Shown here in pieces: positions 7,358 to 17,259 of a stretch of DNA of 64,000 bases. The notes beneath the pieces were generated by a model, which saw only the letters and a program-made list of their open reading frames with translations, did no database searches and was not told where the DNA came from. The stretch's first letter is position 1, and the number at the start of each line of letters is the position of its first letter. The position numbers and the translations under genes are program-made. The DNA comes from Treponema sp. (GTDB lineage: Bacteria > Spirochaetota > Spirochaetia > Treponematales > Breznakiellaceae): NCBI GenBank assembly GCA_031279555.1, contig JAITIK010000143.1:1-64000 (forward strand), in the 5' to 3' direction.

Positions 7358-9598
7358 CTGAACGAGCTTTTCAGCGCGGCGAATCGCGCCGCAGGCCCCC
7401 TTGCCGACCGTATGCGTCCCCGTACGTTGGACGACATCATTGGACAGGATCACATCGTGGGACAGGGGCGGCTTTTGCGCCGCGCTATTCAGGCGGACAG
7501 AATTTCCTCGCTTATCTTTTACGGTCCGCCGGGAACCGGCAAGACGAGCCTCGCCCGTGTCATCGCCAACACCACAAAATCCACATTTGAAAGTCTCAAC
7601 GCGGCGCTTGCCGGCATCAAAGACGTGCGGGAAGCCGTTGATCGGGCGACCGAACGCAGAAACCTTTACGGTACGCGGACGATTCTTTTTGTGGACGAGG
7701 TTCACCGGTGGAACAAGGCGCAGCAAGACGCGCTCCTCCCCTGGGTGGAGAATGGCGTCATCATTCTTATCGGCGCGACCACTGAAAATCCGTTCTTCGA
7801 GGTGAACCGCGCCCTGGTAAGCCGGAGCCGCATTTTCCAACTCAAATCCCTTGACAAGGAAGGGCTTTTTGAAACGGCGCGGCGCGCCTTGGCGGACAAA
7901 GAACGCGGCTATGGCGCGTGGCGGGTGACGTTTGAAGAAGGCGCGTTGGATCACCTCGTGGAAGTGGCTGGCGGAGATGCGCGGAGTCTCCTCAACGCGC
8001 TTGAGCTTGCCGTTGAGACCGCGCCGTCCGTGTGGCCGCCTCCTGAAAACGCCGTAATTTACGTGAGCCTTGAGGCGGCGGAACAGAGCATACAACGCCG
8101 GGTCGTGCTGTACGACCGCGACGGCGACTATCATTTCGACGCCATCAGCGCGTTTATCAAGAGCGTACGGGGTGGCGACCCTGACGCCGCGCTGTACTGG
8201 CTTGCGAAAATGGTGAAAGCCGGGGAAGATACGTCTTTTATTTTCAGGCGCATGATCATCTTGGCGAGCGAAGACATAGGGTTGGCCGATCCGCACGCCC
8301 TTTCAGTGGTTGTTTCCTGCGCTGAAGCCTTTGATCGCGTCGGTTTTCCCGAAGGCAATTTCCCCCTCGCCCACGCCTGCCTCTACCTAACGACCGCGCC
8401 CAAGTCCAACTCGACGCTGGCTTTTTTTGACGCCATGAAGGAAGTCGAAAAGGAACACGCCGAAGTGCCGAACCACCTGCGGGATGCGAACCGCGACAGC
8501 GAAAGTTTTGGTCATGGGGAAGGCTACCTGTATCCGCACGCTTACCGCGATCATTGGGTTGCGCAACAGTACCTGCCTGCGGCGCTGAAGGGAAAAACGT
8601 TTTACACGCCCTCAACGGTTGGCTACGAGGGCAAAATTCGGGAAGAAACGCTTCGCAAGCGGGAAATCCAAGCGGCAGTCTTACTCGACGGCGACAAGCG
8701 CGAGGATGTACTTACATGGTCGGCGGTGTCAAAGGGCAGAGAAGGCTGGTTCAAGCGGCTTTCCGGCGGCAGAAGCGCCTTGCTCCTGCGGGACAGGGAT
8801 CTTATTCTGGGGCAATGTTCGATTCAGCGCCACAGCCGTATCCTTATCGTCCATGCGGAGGACGGCCTCCTCCTTTGGGAAGCCCTCCGCCGCGCGCCGG
8901 AAGGCTTGTCTGCGGCCTGTGTGCGTGATGAAGCGGCGAAGTCCGCCCTGCTCGGCTACGCATCGATCCTTGACGAGACCGAACGCCCCCTCATACGGAC
9001 AGGCGGCGCCCCCTCGCCGGGCGAAGCCGAAGCCGCGTTTTCCTGCACACAGTTTGACTATATCCTGACACGCGAACCGTGGCGGCAGACCGGCGGCGGC
9101 GCGGGAGTTTTCACCGAGTTTGCGCAAAAATGCCGCAAGTTGCTTGCCCCAACAGGCGTTATCGTCGTCCTGCAATCCCCGCCCGCGCTCGGCGGAAAAA
9201 TTTTTCCTATCCTTGAGGCGGAAATCGAAGGGATTCTGCCGGAGGCACCGGAAACGCCAAAGATGGTGCAAAAACTCGCCGAAGCGGAGTGGGCGTTTTT
9301 TACCTCTGAGGGAAACAAACCGGAACTGCTCTGGAACGCCCAAACTCTCGAAGCCGCTTTCACGGAAGCCGGGTTCTCCGTGTCCATCTCGCAGGTTGAT
9401 CAAAAAGAAGAGCGTCTCCTTACGGAGCGCGATGTGGCGGCATGGTTCAGCAAGGAAAAATCAAGCTGGGGCGCGTTCATTGCGCGGGAATTGGGCGATG
9501 AAGCCTTTTACAATATAAAAAGAATGCTTTCCGAGCGGGCGAAACGGGGGCCGGTTGAATGGAAATGGAAAAGTCTGCTGTTGAAAGCGGCGTTTTAA
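7358..9598 (+). CDS. rarA: RarA/MgsA-type AAA+ ATPase with long C-terminal extension; probable CTG start
   Basis: PLADRMRPRTLDDIIGQDHIVG, GPPGTGKTSLAR Walker A, LFVDEVHRW Walker B, GATTENPFFEVN; conserved N-terminus continues upstream of ATG 7412 to CTG 7358. Confidence 0.85.
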   Translation: MNELFSAANRAAGPLADRMRPRTLDDIIGQDHIVGQGRLLRRAIQADRISSLIFYGPPGTGKTSLARVIANTTKSTFESLNAALAGIKDVREAVDRATERRNLYGTRTILFVDEVHRWNKAQQDALLPWVENGVIILIGATTENPFFEVNRALVSRSRIFQLKSLDKEGLFETARRALADKERGYGAWRVTFEEGALDHLVEVAGGDARSLLNALELAVETAPSVWPPPENAVIYVSLEAAEQSIQRRVVLYDRDGDYHFDAISAFIKSVRGGDPDAALYWLAKMVKAGEDTSFIFRRMIILASEDIGLADPHALSVVVSCAEAFDRVGFPEGNFPLAHACLYLTTAPKSNSTLAFFDAMKEVEKEHAEVPNHLRDANRDSESFGHGEGYLYPHAYRDHWVAQQYLPAALKGKTFYTPSTVGYEGKIREETLRKREIQAAVLLDGDKREDVLTWSAVSKGREGWFKRLSGGRSALLLRDRDLILGQCSIQRHSRILIVHAEDGLLLWEALRRAPEGLSAACVRDEAAKSALLGYASILDETERPLIRTGGAPSPGEAEAAFSCTQFDYILTREPWRQTGGGAGVFTEFAQKCRKLLAPTGVIVVLQSPPALGGKIFPILEAEIEGILPEAPETPKMVQKLAEAEWAFFTSEGNKPELLWNAQTLEAAFTEAGFSVSISQVDQKEERLLTERDVAAWFSKEKSSWGAFIARELGDEAFYNIKRMLSERAKRGPVEWKWKSLLLKAAF

Positions 9599-9623
9599 GA
9601 TGCGGTTTTATAGCGGCAAGAGA

Positions 9624-9670
9624 TAAGGCCGTTCCAAAAACTCCGCCGGGCGCGTTGTGGAACAGCCTTA
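9624..9670. repeat. Palindrome TAAGGCcGTTCCA...TGGAACaGCCTTA downstream of rarA
   Basis: 13-nt arms with one mismatch. Confidence 0.7.
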
Positions 9671-9772
9671 AATATACAGAAACGATCTGTTGATTTTTTT
9701 ATTGATGTGATATAATATAAATTCCTTTAGGGGGGAGTTTTAATAGTCTGCGCCCGGCGCGCGTTGCGGTTC

Positions 9773-9935
9773 CTAGCAGCCTGTCGCATTTGTAGTTTTT
9801 GCGCCATTTTATACCGTAAAAACCACGATTATTGGGCTTCTGCGAACCTTTGGTTCGATGGCAGTTTGCAAGGTAAAAAACCGTTTTTAAGGCGATTTTT
9901 GGAGATTTTATGCGCGAAGCGCGACAAACTGCTAG
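9773..9935. mobile_element. MITE/REP-like dispersed repeat, copy 1 (terminal inverted repeats CTAGCAGCCTGTCGC / GCGACAAACTGCTAG)
   Basis: Shares two 32-nt identical blocks with 44225-44375 at identical spacing; 13/15 TIR match. Confidence 0.7.
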
Positions 9936-9997
9936 GGGGGACGGTTTGAGCGGAGGAAATACGCCGTCCCGCCTTTAAGGATTTGGGAGGGGGAAAA

Positions 9998-11266
9998 ATG
10001 GAGTATTTTGTTGAACAAGCGTTGAATTATACAGAATGCCTCAATAAAATCAGGATGAAATACGGTGAAAGGGTGACGATTCTTTATCACAAAAACATTC
10101 GTATTGGGGGTATATTTGGTCTTTTTGCTAAAGATGGAGTGGAGATCACCGGATTTACCGCAAACAATTACGCGAAAAATCTGAATGTCGCGACGCCCGC
10201 TTCCAGCATACTTTCTGCTTCGGAGCCTAAAAAACCGCTTGATTTTAACGAAGAAAAAAAACGGCTCGTTGAAATGGGGAGCGCTGTAAAAAAAGAAGAT
10301 CCGACTCTGATGAAAGTTCTGGAGGAGATGAAGTCCATAAATGAGAAATTGAACCATAACGGCGGAGTTTCCGCTCGCGCCGAGCAAGCGTCTCATTCTA
10401 CGCTCGTCCGTCTGCGTGAGGCGCTTGCGCTCAATGATTTTTCGCAAAGTTATATTCAGAACATTATTGAACGGTGCAAGAAAGAAATCTCCCTTGAAAG
10501 CCTCAATGATTACGATGCTGCGCAGGATAAGGCGCTTGAGTGGATAGGCGAGACTATCCTCATTTATAAAGAAGCGAAAATCTATAAAAGACCGCGTATC
10601 ATGGTGTTAGTGGGACCTACAGGCGTTGGAAAGACCACAACCATCGCCAAACTCGCGGCTATTTACGGGATAGGAACCTCGGTCAAACCGCCTGTTTCGG
10701 TGCGGATGATAACCATTGACGCATTCCGCATCGGCGCGAAAGCCCAGATCGAAGCGTACGGCAACATCATGGAACTGCCCGTCTCCTATGTTGAGGATTA
10801 TGACGAGCTAAAAAGAACAATAGCTCAATATTCTGATGATGTTGATCTTATTTTGGTCGATACTATAGGAAAGAGTCCGCGTGATTCTGTTAAACTGGGC
10901 GAGATGAAGCAACTTCTGGATGCGTGCGGACCTCATGCGGAGGTGCATCTTGCCGTTGCGGCGACGACAAAATCAAGCGATATAAAAGAAATTCTGCGTC
11001 AATTTGAGCCTTTTAATTACCGTTCCGTGATCATCACTAAATTAGACGAAACTATACGCATAGGCAATGTGATAAGCGCGATCTCGGAAAAAGGGAAGTT
11101 GGTGTCGTATATAACGGACGGGCAAAAGGTGCCGAGCGATATTCAAACGGCGTCGGTGGTGCGGTTCCTCATCAATCTGGAAGGGTTTCATGTTAAGAGA
11201 TCGAAGATTGAAGAGCGTTTCCCGTGCAATGTCGCGGAGCAGATACAATGGAAAAATAGGCTCTAG
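9998..11266 (+). CDS. flhF: Flagellar biosynthesis SRP-GTPase FlhF
   Basis: VGPTGVGKTTTIAKLAA, MITIDAFRIGAKAQIEAYG, VDTIGKSPRD, ITKLDET; SD GGGAGGGGG before ATG 9998. Confidence 0.93.
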   Translation: MEYFVEQALNYTECLNKIRMKYGERVTILYHKNIRIGGIFGLFAKDGVEITGFTANNYAKNLNVATPASSILSASEPKKPLDFNEEKKRLVEMGSAVKKEDPTLMKVLEEMKSINEKLNHNGGVSARAEQASHSTLVRLREALALNDFSQSYIQNIIERCKKEISLESLNDYDAAQDKALEWIGETILIYKEAKIYKRPRIMVLVGPTGVGKTTTIAKLAAIYGIGTSVKPPVSVRMITIDAFRIGAKAQIEAYGNIMELPVSYVEDYDELKRTIAQYSDDVDLILVDTIGKSPRDSVKLGEMKQLLDACGPHAEVHLAVAATTKSSDIKEILRQFEPFNYRSVIITKLDETIRIGNVISAISEKGKLVSYITDGQKVPSDIQTASVVRFLINLEGFHVKRSKIEERFPCNVAEQIQWKNRL

Positions 11267-11276
11267 TTACATCTAT

Positions 11277-11325
11277 GGCCGCTTTTTCAAAATTTGCCGC
11301 CCTAGTGTTGCGTTTTGAAACGGCC
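11277..11325. repeat. Bulged palindrome GGCCG...TTTCAAAA / TTTTGAAACGGCC between flhF and flhG
   Basis: Arms 11277-11281 + 11285-11292 and 11313-11325; followed by TTTT. Confidence 0.65.
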
Positions 11326-11359
11326 TTTTATATAAACAAGGATTGTTAAGAGGATTGTC

Positions 11360-12274
11360 ATGGAAGATCAAGCGGAAAAACTACGTGAACTAATGCGGAA
11401 GAGAAGCGAGAATTCGGCGTCAACTGCGGAGAAAGTTCAGCCGGTTAAGACGTGGGAGCAGAAAAAGACCCGCGTCATCACCATTAGCAGTGGAAAGGGT
11501 GGTGTTGGGAAGACCAATGTCTCGGTAAATATGGCTATCGCCTATGCTAGGCTTGGCAAGAAAGTGGTTGTCATGGACGCCGATTTGGGGCTTGCCAATG
11601 TGAACGTTATGCTCGGTCTTGTTCCTAAATACAACCTGTATCATGTGATGCGCAAGCAAAAAACCATGAAAGAGATTTTGGAAGAGACCGAATACGGCAT
11701 CTCCATTGTCGCGGGCGCCTCCGGGCTTTCCAAGATTGCGAATCTTACGGAAGACGAACGGGAAAATTTTATCAATGAGCTTACCACCCTTGCCAATGTG
11801 GATATTATCATCATTGATACAAGCGCAGGCGTCTCCAAGAATGTGCTGGACTTCATCGTTGCGGCGAATGACGCGATTATCATTACGACGCCGGAACCGA
11901 CCGCGATCACGGACGCCTATGGCATTACCAAAATAATCGCCACCGAAATGGTGAACAAGGCTGGGCTTGGGATCGGGCTGAAACTCGTGGTGAACAGGGT
12001 GAAAAGCGCCGAAGAAGCGAAAAAGGTCGCGGAGCGAATGATCAGTATTGCCGGTCAGTTTTTGAACCTCAAGATAGAGTACCTTGGTTTCATTTACGAT
12101 GATTCAGTGGTTTCTCAAGCCGTATTGAGGACCAAGCCCTTCACGGTTATCGATCCCAAGAGCAAGGCGTCGCTCTGTGTGCAGCATCTTGTGGAGCGCA
12201 TGGATAAAACCGAAGTCCGGCATGAGAGCGGCGGTTTTGCTGTTATGATGAAACGGTTTTTCAACCGTACATGA
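11360..12274 (+). CDS. flhG: MinD/ParA-like ATPase FlhG (YlxH/FleN)
   Basis: ITISSGKGGVGKTNVSVNMA, VVMDADLGLANVNVMLGL; position after flhF. Confidence 0.92.
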   Translation: MEDQAEKLRELMRKRSENSASTAEKVQPVKTWEQKKTRVITISSGKGGVGKTNVSVNMAIAYARLGKKVVVMDADLGLANVNVMLGLVPKYNLYHVMRKQKTMKEILEETEYGISIVAGASGLSKIANLTEDERENFINELTTLANVDIIIIDTSAGVSKNVLDFIVAANDAIIITTPEPTAITDAYGITKIIATEMVNKAGLGIGLKLVVNRVKSAEEAKKVAERMISIAGQFLNLKIEYLGFIYDDSVVSQAVLRTKPFTVIDPKSKASLCVQHLVERMDKTEVRHESGGFAVMMKRFFNRT

Positions 12275-12282
12275 GGTGAAAA

Positions 12283-13026
12283 ATGCATGTAAAAACAAGC
12301 GGCGGCATTGCGGGTGGAGCCTTTCTTCTATCCTTTCTCATTGGACTTATTGGCGGAGCGGGTTTTCCGATGCTCCTTGTGCGCGCTCCTGTTTTTGCTT
12401 TGGTTTCCTTTGTGTTGTCAGAAGTTATTCATCTGGTTGTGGAACGTTTTTTGATTTATTCGCCGGTTGCCGCGGGTGAAGAGGCGTTGCCAGCCGGTTC
12501 CCATGTGGATATTTCTGTAGAAGACGCTTCAAGCGCGGAGCCATCCGAAACCGTCGCCATCTTGGATATAGCGGCGTCTGACGGCACAGAGGTTGCGGAG
12601 GCCGCCGCGAAAACTTCGGCGGAGTTCGAAACGGCTTCCGATGAATTTTTGGATAAAGCGTCGCTGGTGGGCGTATTGCCCATAAACGGAGCGCTGGATG
12701 AAGATGCCAAAAACGTCCATGCTGAAACAGCCGACGGCGTTGCAAGCGGCGCTGATTTTGCGGGCGAGTTGGCGGCGGACTCACCGGCAGGAGATTCAGC
12801 GGCGTTCGGCGCGATGGAGACGCTTTTTCCGAATACAGCCATGCCGTTGAAGGACGTGAAGTTGCCCGATATGGAAAGTACGTCCGACGCTTTTGTTGAA
12901 AAAAAAAAGGAGTTGTTTGAGCCGCCTACCTGGAAGCAGACGGGGAAGTCAAGTGAAGCTTTGGGAAAGAATTATGATCCCGCAAAAGTTGCGAATGCGA
13001 TAAAAACTTTATTACAACAAAAATGA
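12283..13026 (+). CDS. Membrane protein of unknown function within the flagellar block
   Basis: N-terminal TM region, low-complexity Ala/Glu middle; overlaps the sigma factor start. Confidence 0.6.
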   Translation: MHVKTSGGIAGGAFLLSFLIGLIGGAGFPMLLVRAPVFALVSFVLSEVIHLVVERFLIYSPVAAGEEALPAGSHVDISVEDASSAEPSETVAILDIAASDGTEVAEAAAKTSAEFETASDEFLDKASLVGVLPINGALDEDAKNVHAETADGVASGADFAGELAADSPAGDSAAFGAMETLFPNTAMPLKDVKLPDMESTSDAFVEKKKELFEPPTWKQTGKSSEALGKNYDPAKVANAIKTLLQQK

Positions 13027-13823
13027 GGGTGATGATGGGGAATATCCCTCTTGAGCGGAAAACGGAAGATGAGCTTTGGGTTGAGTACCGTAAGACGAAA
13101 GATCCAAAAATTCGAGAATCTTTTATTAAGCAATATGCGCCGTTGGTAAAATACGTAGCAGGCAGAGTTGCGGTGGGGATGCCTCCTACAGTGGAGTTTG
13201 ATGATCTTGTTGGGTTCGGTGTTTTCGGTCTTTTGGACGCTATTGACAAATTCGATCCGAAGAAAGGCGTTAAGTTCAAAACATACGCCGTTACCCGTAT
13301 CCGTGGCTCTATTATTGATGAGCTTCGTTCGATAGACTGGGTTCCACGTTCGGTGCGGCAGAAAGCGCGGGAAATTGAGAACGCTATAGGCGCGCTTGAG
13401 GCTCAGCTTGGCAGGGTTGCGACGGATCGGGAGATTGCGTTGTCGCTTGGGCTTAAAGAAGACGAGTATCTCAAGATATTGACGAAAACAACGTCAACTA
13501 CCATGCTTTCTTTGAGCGACGTGTGGTTTTCCGGCGACGAGAACGACAAAGTTTCCATTGGAGAAAGCATTGAGGCTCCTTCCAGCCTTAACCCCGATGT
13601 GATAACCGAGAAAGCCGAGTCTAAACGGGTGCTTAAAGAATATATAAAAGAGTTGTCAGACAAGGAGCAAAAGATACTTGTGTTATACTATTACAAAGGC
13701 TTGACGCTTAAAGAGATTGGACAGGTTTTGAGCGTCACCGAGTCCAGAGTGTCGCAGCTTCACTCAAAGGCAATAGTTCACCTGAGAGCTAAATTAACCA
13801 ATGCGCGGAAAGGTCTTTTATAG
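13023..13823 (+). CDS. fliA: FliA/WhiG-type sigma-28 factor
   Basis: [63 protein letters not shown]; alternative start 13035. Confidence 0.93.
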   Translation: MRVMMGNIPLERKTEDELWVEYRKTKDPKIRESFIKQYAPLVKYVAGRVAVGMPPTVEFDDLVGFGVFGLLDAIDKFDPKKGVKFKTYAVTRIRGSIIDELRSIDWVPRSVRQKAREIENAIGALEAQLGRVATDREIALSLGLKEDEYLKILTKTTSTTMLSLSDVWFSGDENDKVSIGESIEAPSSLNPDVITEKAESKRVLKEYIKELSDKEQKILVLYYYKGLTLKEIGQVLSVTESRVSQLHSKAIVHLRAKLTNARKGLL

Positions 13824-13880
13824 GAAGACGTAAAGTTGCAAAAAGGTAGCGCACCCTGTACCTTGCTAAAGGAGGCAGCC

Positions 13881-15839
13881 GTGATAGATTTTGTCAAACT
13901 GCAACAGTTGATGAAAGAACAGCTTGAAATTGATAGAGAAATTCGTATTGTCAACGCCGAAGGTCAGACATTGGATGCCGCTCTTAGGGAAGCGTCCACC
14001 CTGCTCGACATTCCGATGCGCCGCATTGAGTATGAAGTGATCGAACGGGGCTTCGGAGGCATTTTCGGCGCTGGAAGAAAAGAATGGAAGATCAAAGCTT
14101 ACGGCAAAGTTTTGATGCGGGAGGCGAATGTCAGCGCCGGCAGCGCGGACGCTGGTGAGAAAGCTGTCGCATTGGTTGCGAAGAACGTGGACGGAGAAGT
14201 GTTTGTCCGGTTAAACTCCAGCGGAGTGTTGCTTAAAGTAAATCCCTCTATTGGATCGGGCAGACCCGCCACTGAAGCGATGGCGATGCTGGCGCTCAAC
14301 GACCGGTCTGTTAAAGATATTGACGTGAATATGGTGCGCGCTGTTGTCGAACATGCCGAAGGCGTTTATGTAAAGGTCGGAACCTTTAACCGCAACTACA
14401 GCCATGACAGCAACATACGGGTTGAAATCATGGATAATGACATGAAAGCTTTTATAATCGTGGAGCCTGCGGGCGTCAATGGTTGCGATCTTTCTGAGGA
14501 CGTTATCGTCAATTTTTTGCATAAGAACCATATAGTGTACGGCATCAAAAACGACGTTATAGCGCAGTTTGTGGATCACCCCGTCTATAAGACGCCGACT
14601 TTAGTTGCGGAAGGGATAAAAGAAGCCAATGGACGAAACGCTTATATAGAATATAAGTTTGAAACAAATCCAAATAAGATGCATCTGAGGCAAAGCCGCA
14701 CCGGTACGGTTGATTTTAAGAATATTCAGCTTATCCAGAACGTAATTGAAAATCAACCCATTGCCGTAAAAATTCCGGCTGAAGAGGGGAAAAAAGGAAG
14801 AACAGTTAAAGGCGAGTTTCTTCCCGCAAAAGACGGCGTGGACATTTCGTTGCCGCTTGGGAAGAATGTACATGCGGACAAAGACGGCATGGTGATTTTT
14901 GCCGACATTAGCGGACAGGTCATGCTCGCCAACGGCGTTATCAATGTTGAGCCGGTATTTCTGGTAGAAGGCAATGTGTGCCTCAAGACTGGAAACATCA
15001 TTTTCTTAGGCACCGTCGTGATTACTGGCAATGTGGAAGACGGTTTCTCTGTAAAAGCTGCCGGAAACATTGAGATAAGAGGTACCGTTGGGTGCGCCGA
15101 AATAGAAGCGGAAGGCGACATCAGCGTCGCCCAAGGCATAACAGGGAAGACGACCGGTCATGTGAAGGCGGGAGGATCCATATGGGCGCGTTTTATAGAA
15201 AACGCTATTATTGACGCAGGCGACATGGTGGTGGTGTCTGACGGCATCATCAACTCACAGGTGGACGCCTACAAGCGGATCGTGTGCCAGGGCAAACGCG
15301 CCCGCATCGTGGGCGGAAAGCTCAGAGCTTCCGAGGAGATCAACGCGCAGATCATAGGCACTTCAAGCGGCGGCACTGAAACGATCTGTGAAGTGGGCAT
15401 CGATCCTAGTATAAAGGAAGCCCTTGAGGAGTTGGCGTTTGATAAGGAGCGTCATAAAAAAGAACTTGAAAGCGTACAAGCCGAAATGCAGATGCTCATC
15501 AACATAAAAACCCAGAGAAAAAGCCTCCCCGAAGACAAGGAATTCCTTCTGAATGAACTTATGGATCAGAGAAACAATCTAATCTCTGAATTGCAGGATA
15601 TTGATAAAAAAATAGACCAGAAACAGGAGGAACAGAGCGGCATCAAGACGCGGGGGCGTGTTTCCGTTGCGAACGTAATATACCCAGGCGCTAAAATCGT
15701 TGTTCGTGATGTTGTTGAGTCTATACGCAACCAATACCGGGCTGCAACCTTTATCTTGGAAAATAATCTTATTCGTGTTGTTAAATATGAAGAGCCTGAC
15801 AAAGATGCGAAGAGGGAGTTCGAGTTCGTGGATGAGTGA
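13881..15839 (+). CDS. FapA (DUF342) family protein with Jag-N-like N-terminal domain
   Basis: AKGxxG-like repeats (GNVEDGFSVKAAGNIEIRGTVGCAEIEAEGDISV), coiled-coil; GTG start at 13881 with AAAGGAGG. Confidence 0.8.
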   Translation: MIDFVKLQQLMKEQLEIDREIRIVNAEGQTLDAALREASTLLDIPMRRIEYEVIERGFGGIFGAGRKEWKIKAYGKVLMREANVSAGSADAGEKAVALVAKNVDGEVFVRLNSSGVLLKVNPSIGSGRPATEAMAMLALNDRSVKDIDVNMVRAVVEHAEGVYVKVGTFNRNYSHDSNIRVEIMDNDMKAFIIVEPAGVNGCDLSEDVIVNFLHKNHIVYGIKNDVIAQFVDHPVYKTPTLVAEGIKEANGRNAYIEYKFETNPNKMHLRQSRTGTVDFKNIQLIQNVIENQPIAVKIPAEEGKKGRTVKGEFLPAKDGVDISLPLGKNVHADKDGMVIFADISGQVMLANGVINVEPVFLVEGNVCLKTGNIIFLGTVVITGNVEDGFSVKAAGNIEIRGTVGCAEIEAEGDISVAQGITGKTTGHVKAGGSIWARFIENAIIDAGDMVVVSDGIINSQVDAYKRIVCQGKRARIVGGKLRASEEINAQIIGTSSGGTETICEVGIDPSIKEALEELAFDKERHKKELESVQAEMQMLINIKTQRKSLPEDKEFLLNELMDQRNNLISELQDIDKKIDQKQEEQSGIKTRGRVSVANVIYPGAKIVVRDVVESIRNQYRAATFILENNLIRVVKYEEPDKDAKREFEFVDE

Positions 15840-15845
15840 GGAACA

Positions 15846-16166
15846 ATGGCAATTCAACCTCTTGATCTACAGATTATGTTTACTCAAATTGACTCGATTG
15901 GGAAATCACAGGCTGTGCAAAAAGAAGGTCTGGTCATACAGCAATCCTTGCAAAACCTCAAAAAACAGGAAAGAACCGAAGCGGATATTCAAGCGGTAAA
16001 CGAGTCTCAGGATATCGGCGAAGGAGCGGGAGCGATACATGATCGCGGTTCGCGCAAATTTTCTGGAAAAGATGGAGAGCGGCGTCATGATAAAGAGCGG
16101 AAAGAAGACGCCGCTCCTAAATTGTGGGATCCTCAATTAGGGAAAAATGTCGATATAAGCGGGTAA
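15846..16166 (+). CDS. Conserved small protein of unknown function (FapA-linked)
   Basis: Operonic placement, charged C-terminal half. Confidence 0.55.
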   Translation: MAIQPLDLQIMFTQIDSIGKSQAVQKEGLVIQQSLQNLKKQERTEADIQAVNESQDIGEGAGAIHDRGSRKFSGKDGERRHDKERKEDAAPKLWDPQLGKNVDISG

Positions 16167-16167
16167 C

Positions 16168-16824
16168 ATGGATAGCGGCACGATTATTTCTATCATGAGT
16201 CTTGGTTTATGCGCGTTGTTTTTTATATATTGCAACGCATATATAAGGCGTAGAACCGGACAGGAACGTATTCTGGCGGAATTCAAGGAAGAGGTGTCAA
16301 AACTGATCGCCGAAATAGATGTTGCGACGGATCGTGATGCGACGCTCATTGAAGACAGGATCAAGACGATCAAGGCGTTGTTAGACGATGTTGACAAACG
16401 AATTTTGCTGTACGATCAGGAACTGGCGAAACGCCGCGCCAATGAGGACGCCTACGCCGAACTTGGGCGCAAGCGGCTTGTGGAAGCGCGCGTCAATGCG
16501 CATACGCTGGATTCGGCGGTACAGAACGGCGGCGGCGCGGCGCCAGTCCGCGAAATGAGCGTTCAACCTGTACTCAAAAAGGAACAACACGCTGGAGGCG
16601 GCGCTTTAAATGGCGCCGAAAAAGATAGTGATGATAAAGAGTGGAGAAAAGAGCGGGAAGAGCCGCCCGCGATTCACAGCGCCGCGACGGAACAAAAGCC
16701 CGTACTTGAACAGATTGCGGAATTATCCAGGGCGGGTTTTTCTCCCAATTTGATAGCGACTCGGCTGGGTATGAGTATATCTGAAATCGAGCTTGCCATA
16801 GCTATTGCCGAACAGCGTTCATAA
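16168..16824 (+). CDS. TM-anchored coiled-coil protein, DUF6115-like C-terminus
   Basis: N-terminal TM; C-terminal LIATRLGMSISEIELAIAI HTH-like segment. Confidence 0.55.
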   Translation: MDSGTIISIMSLGLCALFFIYCNAYIRRRTGQERILAEFKEEVSKLIAEIDVATDRDATLIEDRIKTIKALLDDVDKRILLYDQELAKRRANEDAYAELGRKRLVEARVNAHTLDSAVQNGGGAAPVREMSVQPVLKKEQHAGGGALNGAEKDSDDKEWRKEREEPPAIHSAATEQKPVLEQIAELSRAGFSPNLIATRLGMSISEIELAIAIAEQRS

Positions 16825-16827
16825 CTC

Positions 16828-17259
16828 GTGAAGAAAGCGTCTTTTCCCCTCGCCGCAGTCTTTTCTCTATTCTCTAAAAAGGTTGTGGTTTCATTCAAAC
16901 CTCTGGATGCGGCGGTGGCGCTTCTTTCGTTGGGAGCGGTTGTTTTTTCGAGTTTCACCGTTTACGCAAAGCCGCATGACAACGCGCAGGTGAGTGTCCG
17001 CGGACAAGACGGCGCGTGGATATTCCCTTTGGACGCGGAAGACACCGCAACAGTTTCCGGACCCTTGGGAGACACCGTGGTGGCGATTCATGGCGGTAAG
17101 GCGCGGGTGCTGTCGTCCCCGTGCCGCAATCAGACATGCGTCGCCCAAGGAGAGATCAACACTCCCGGTCAGTGGATAGCGTGCCTGCCGAACAATGTTT
17201 TTGCCGTCATAGAAAGTGGCGAAAAAGACCAGGAAGGGCTTGATGCAAGCGCATGGTAG
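16828..17259 (+). CDS. NusG domain II-like membrane protein
   Basis: GDTVVAIHGGKARVLSSPCRNQTCVAQGEINTPGQWIACLPN pattern; GTG start. Confidence 0.75.
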   Translation: MKKASFPLAAVFSLFSKKVVVSFKPLDAAVALLSLGAVVFSSFTVYAKPHDNAQVSVRGQDGAWIFPLDAEDTATVSGPLGDTVVAIHGGKARVLSSPCRNQTCVAQGEINTPGQWIACLPNNVFAVIESGEKDQEGLDASAW

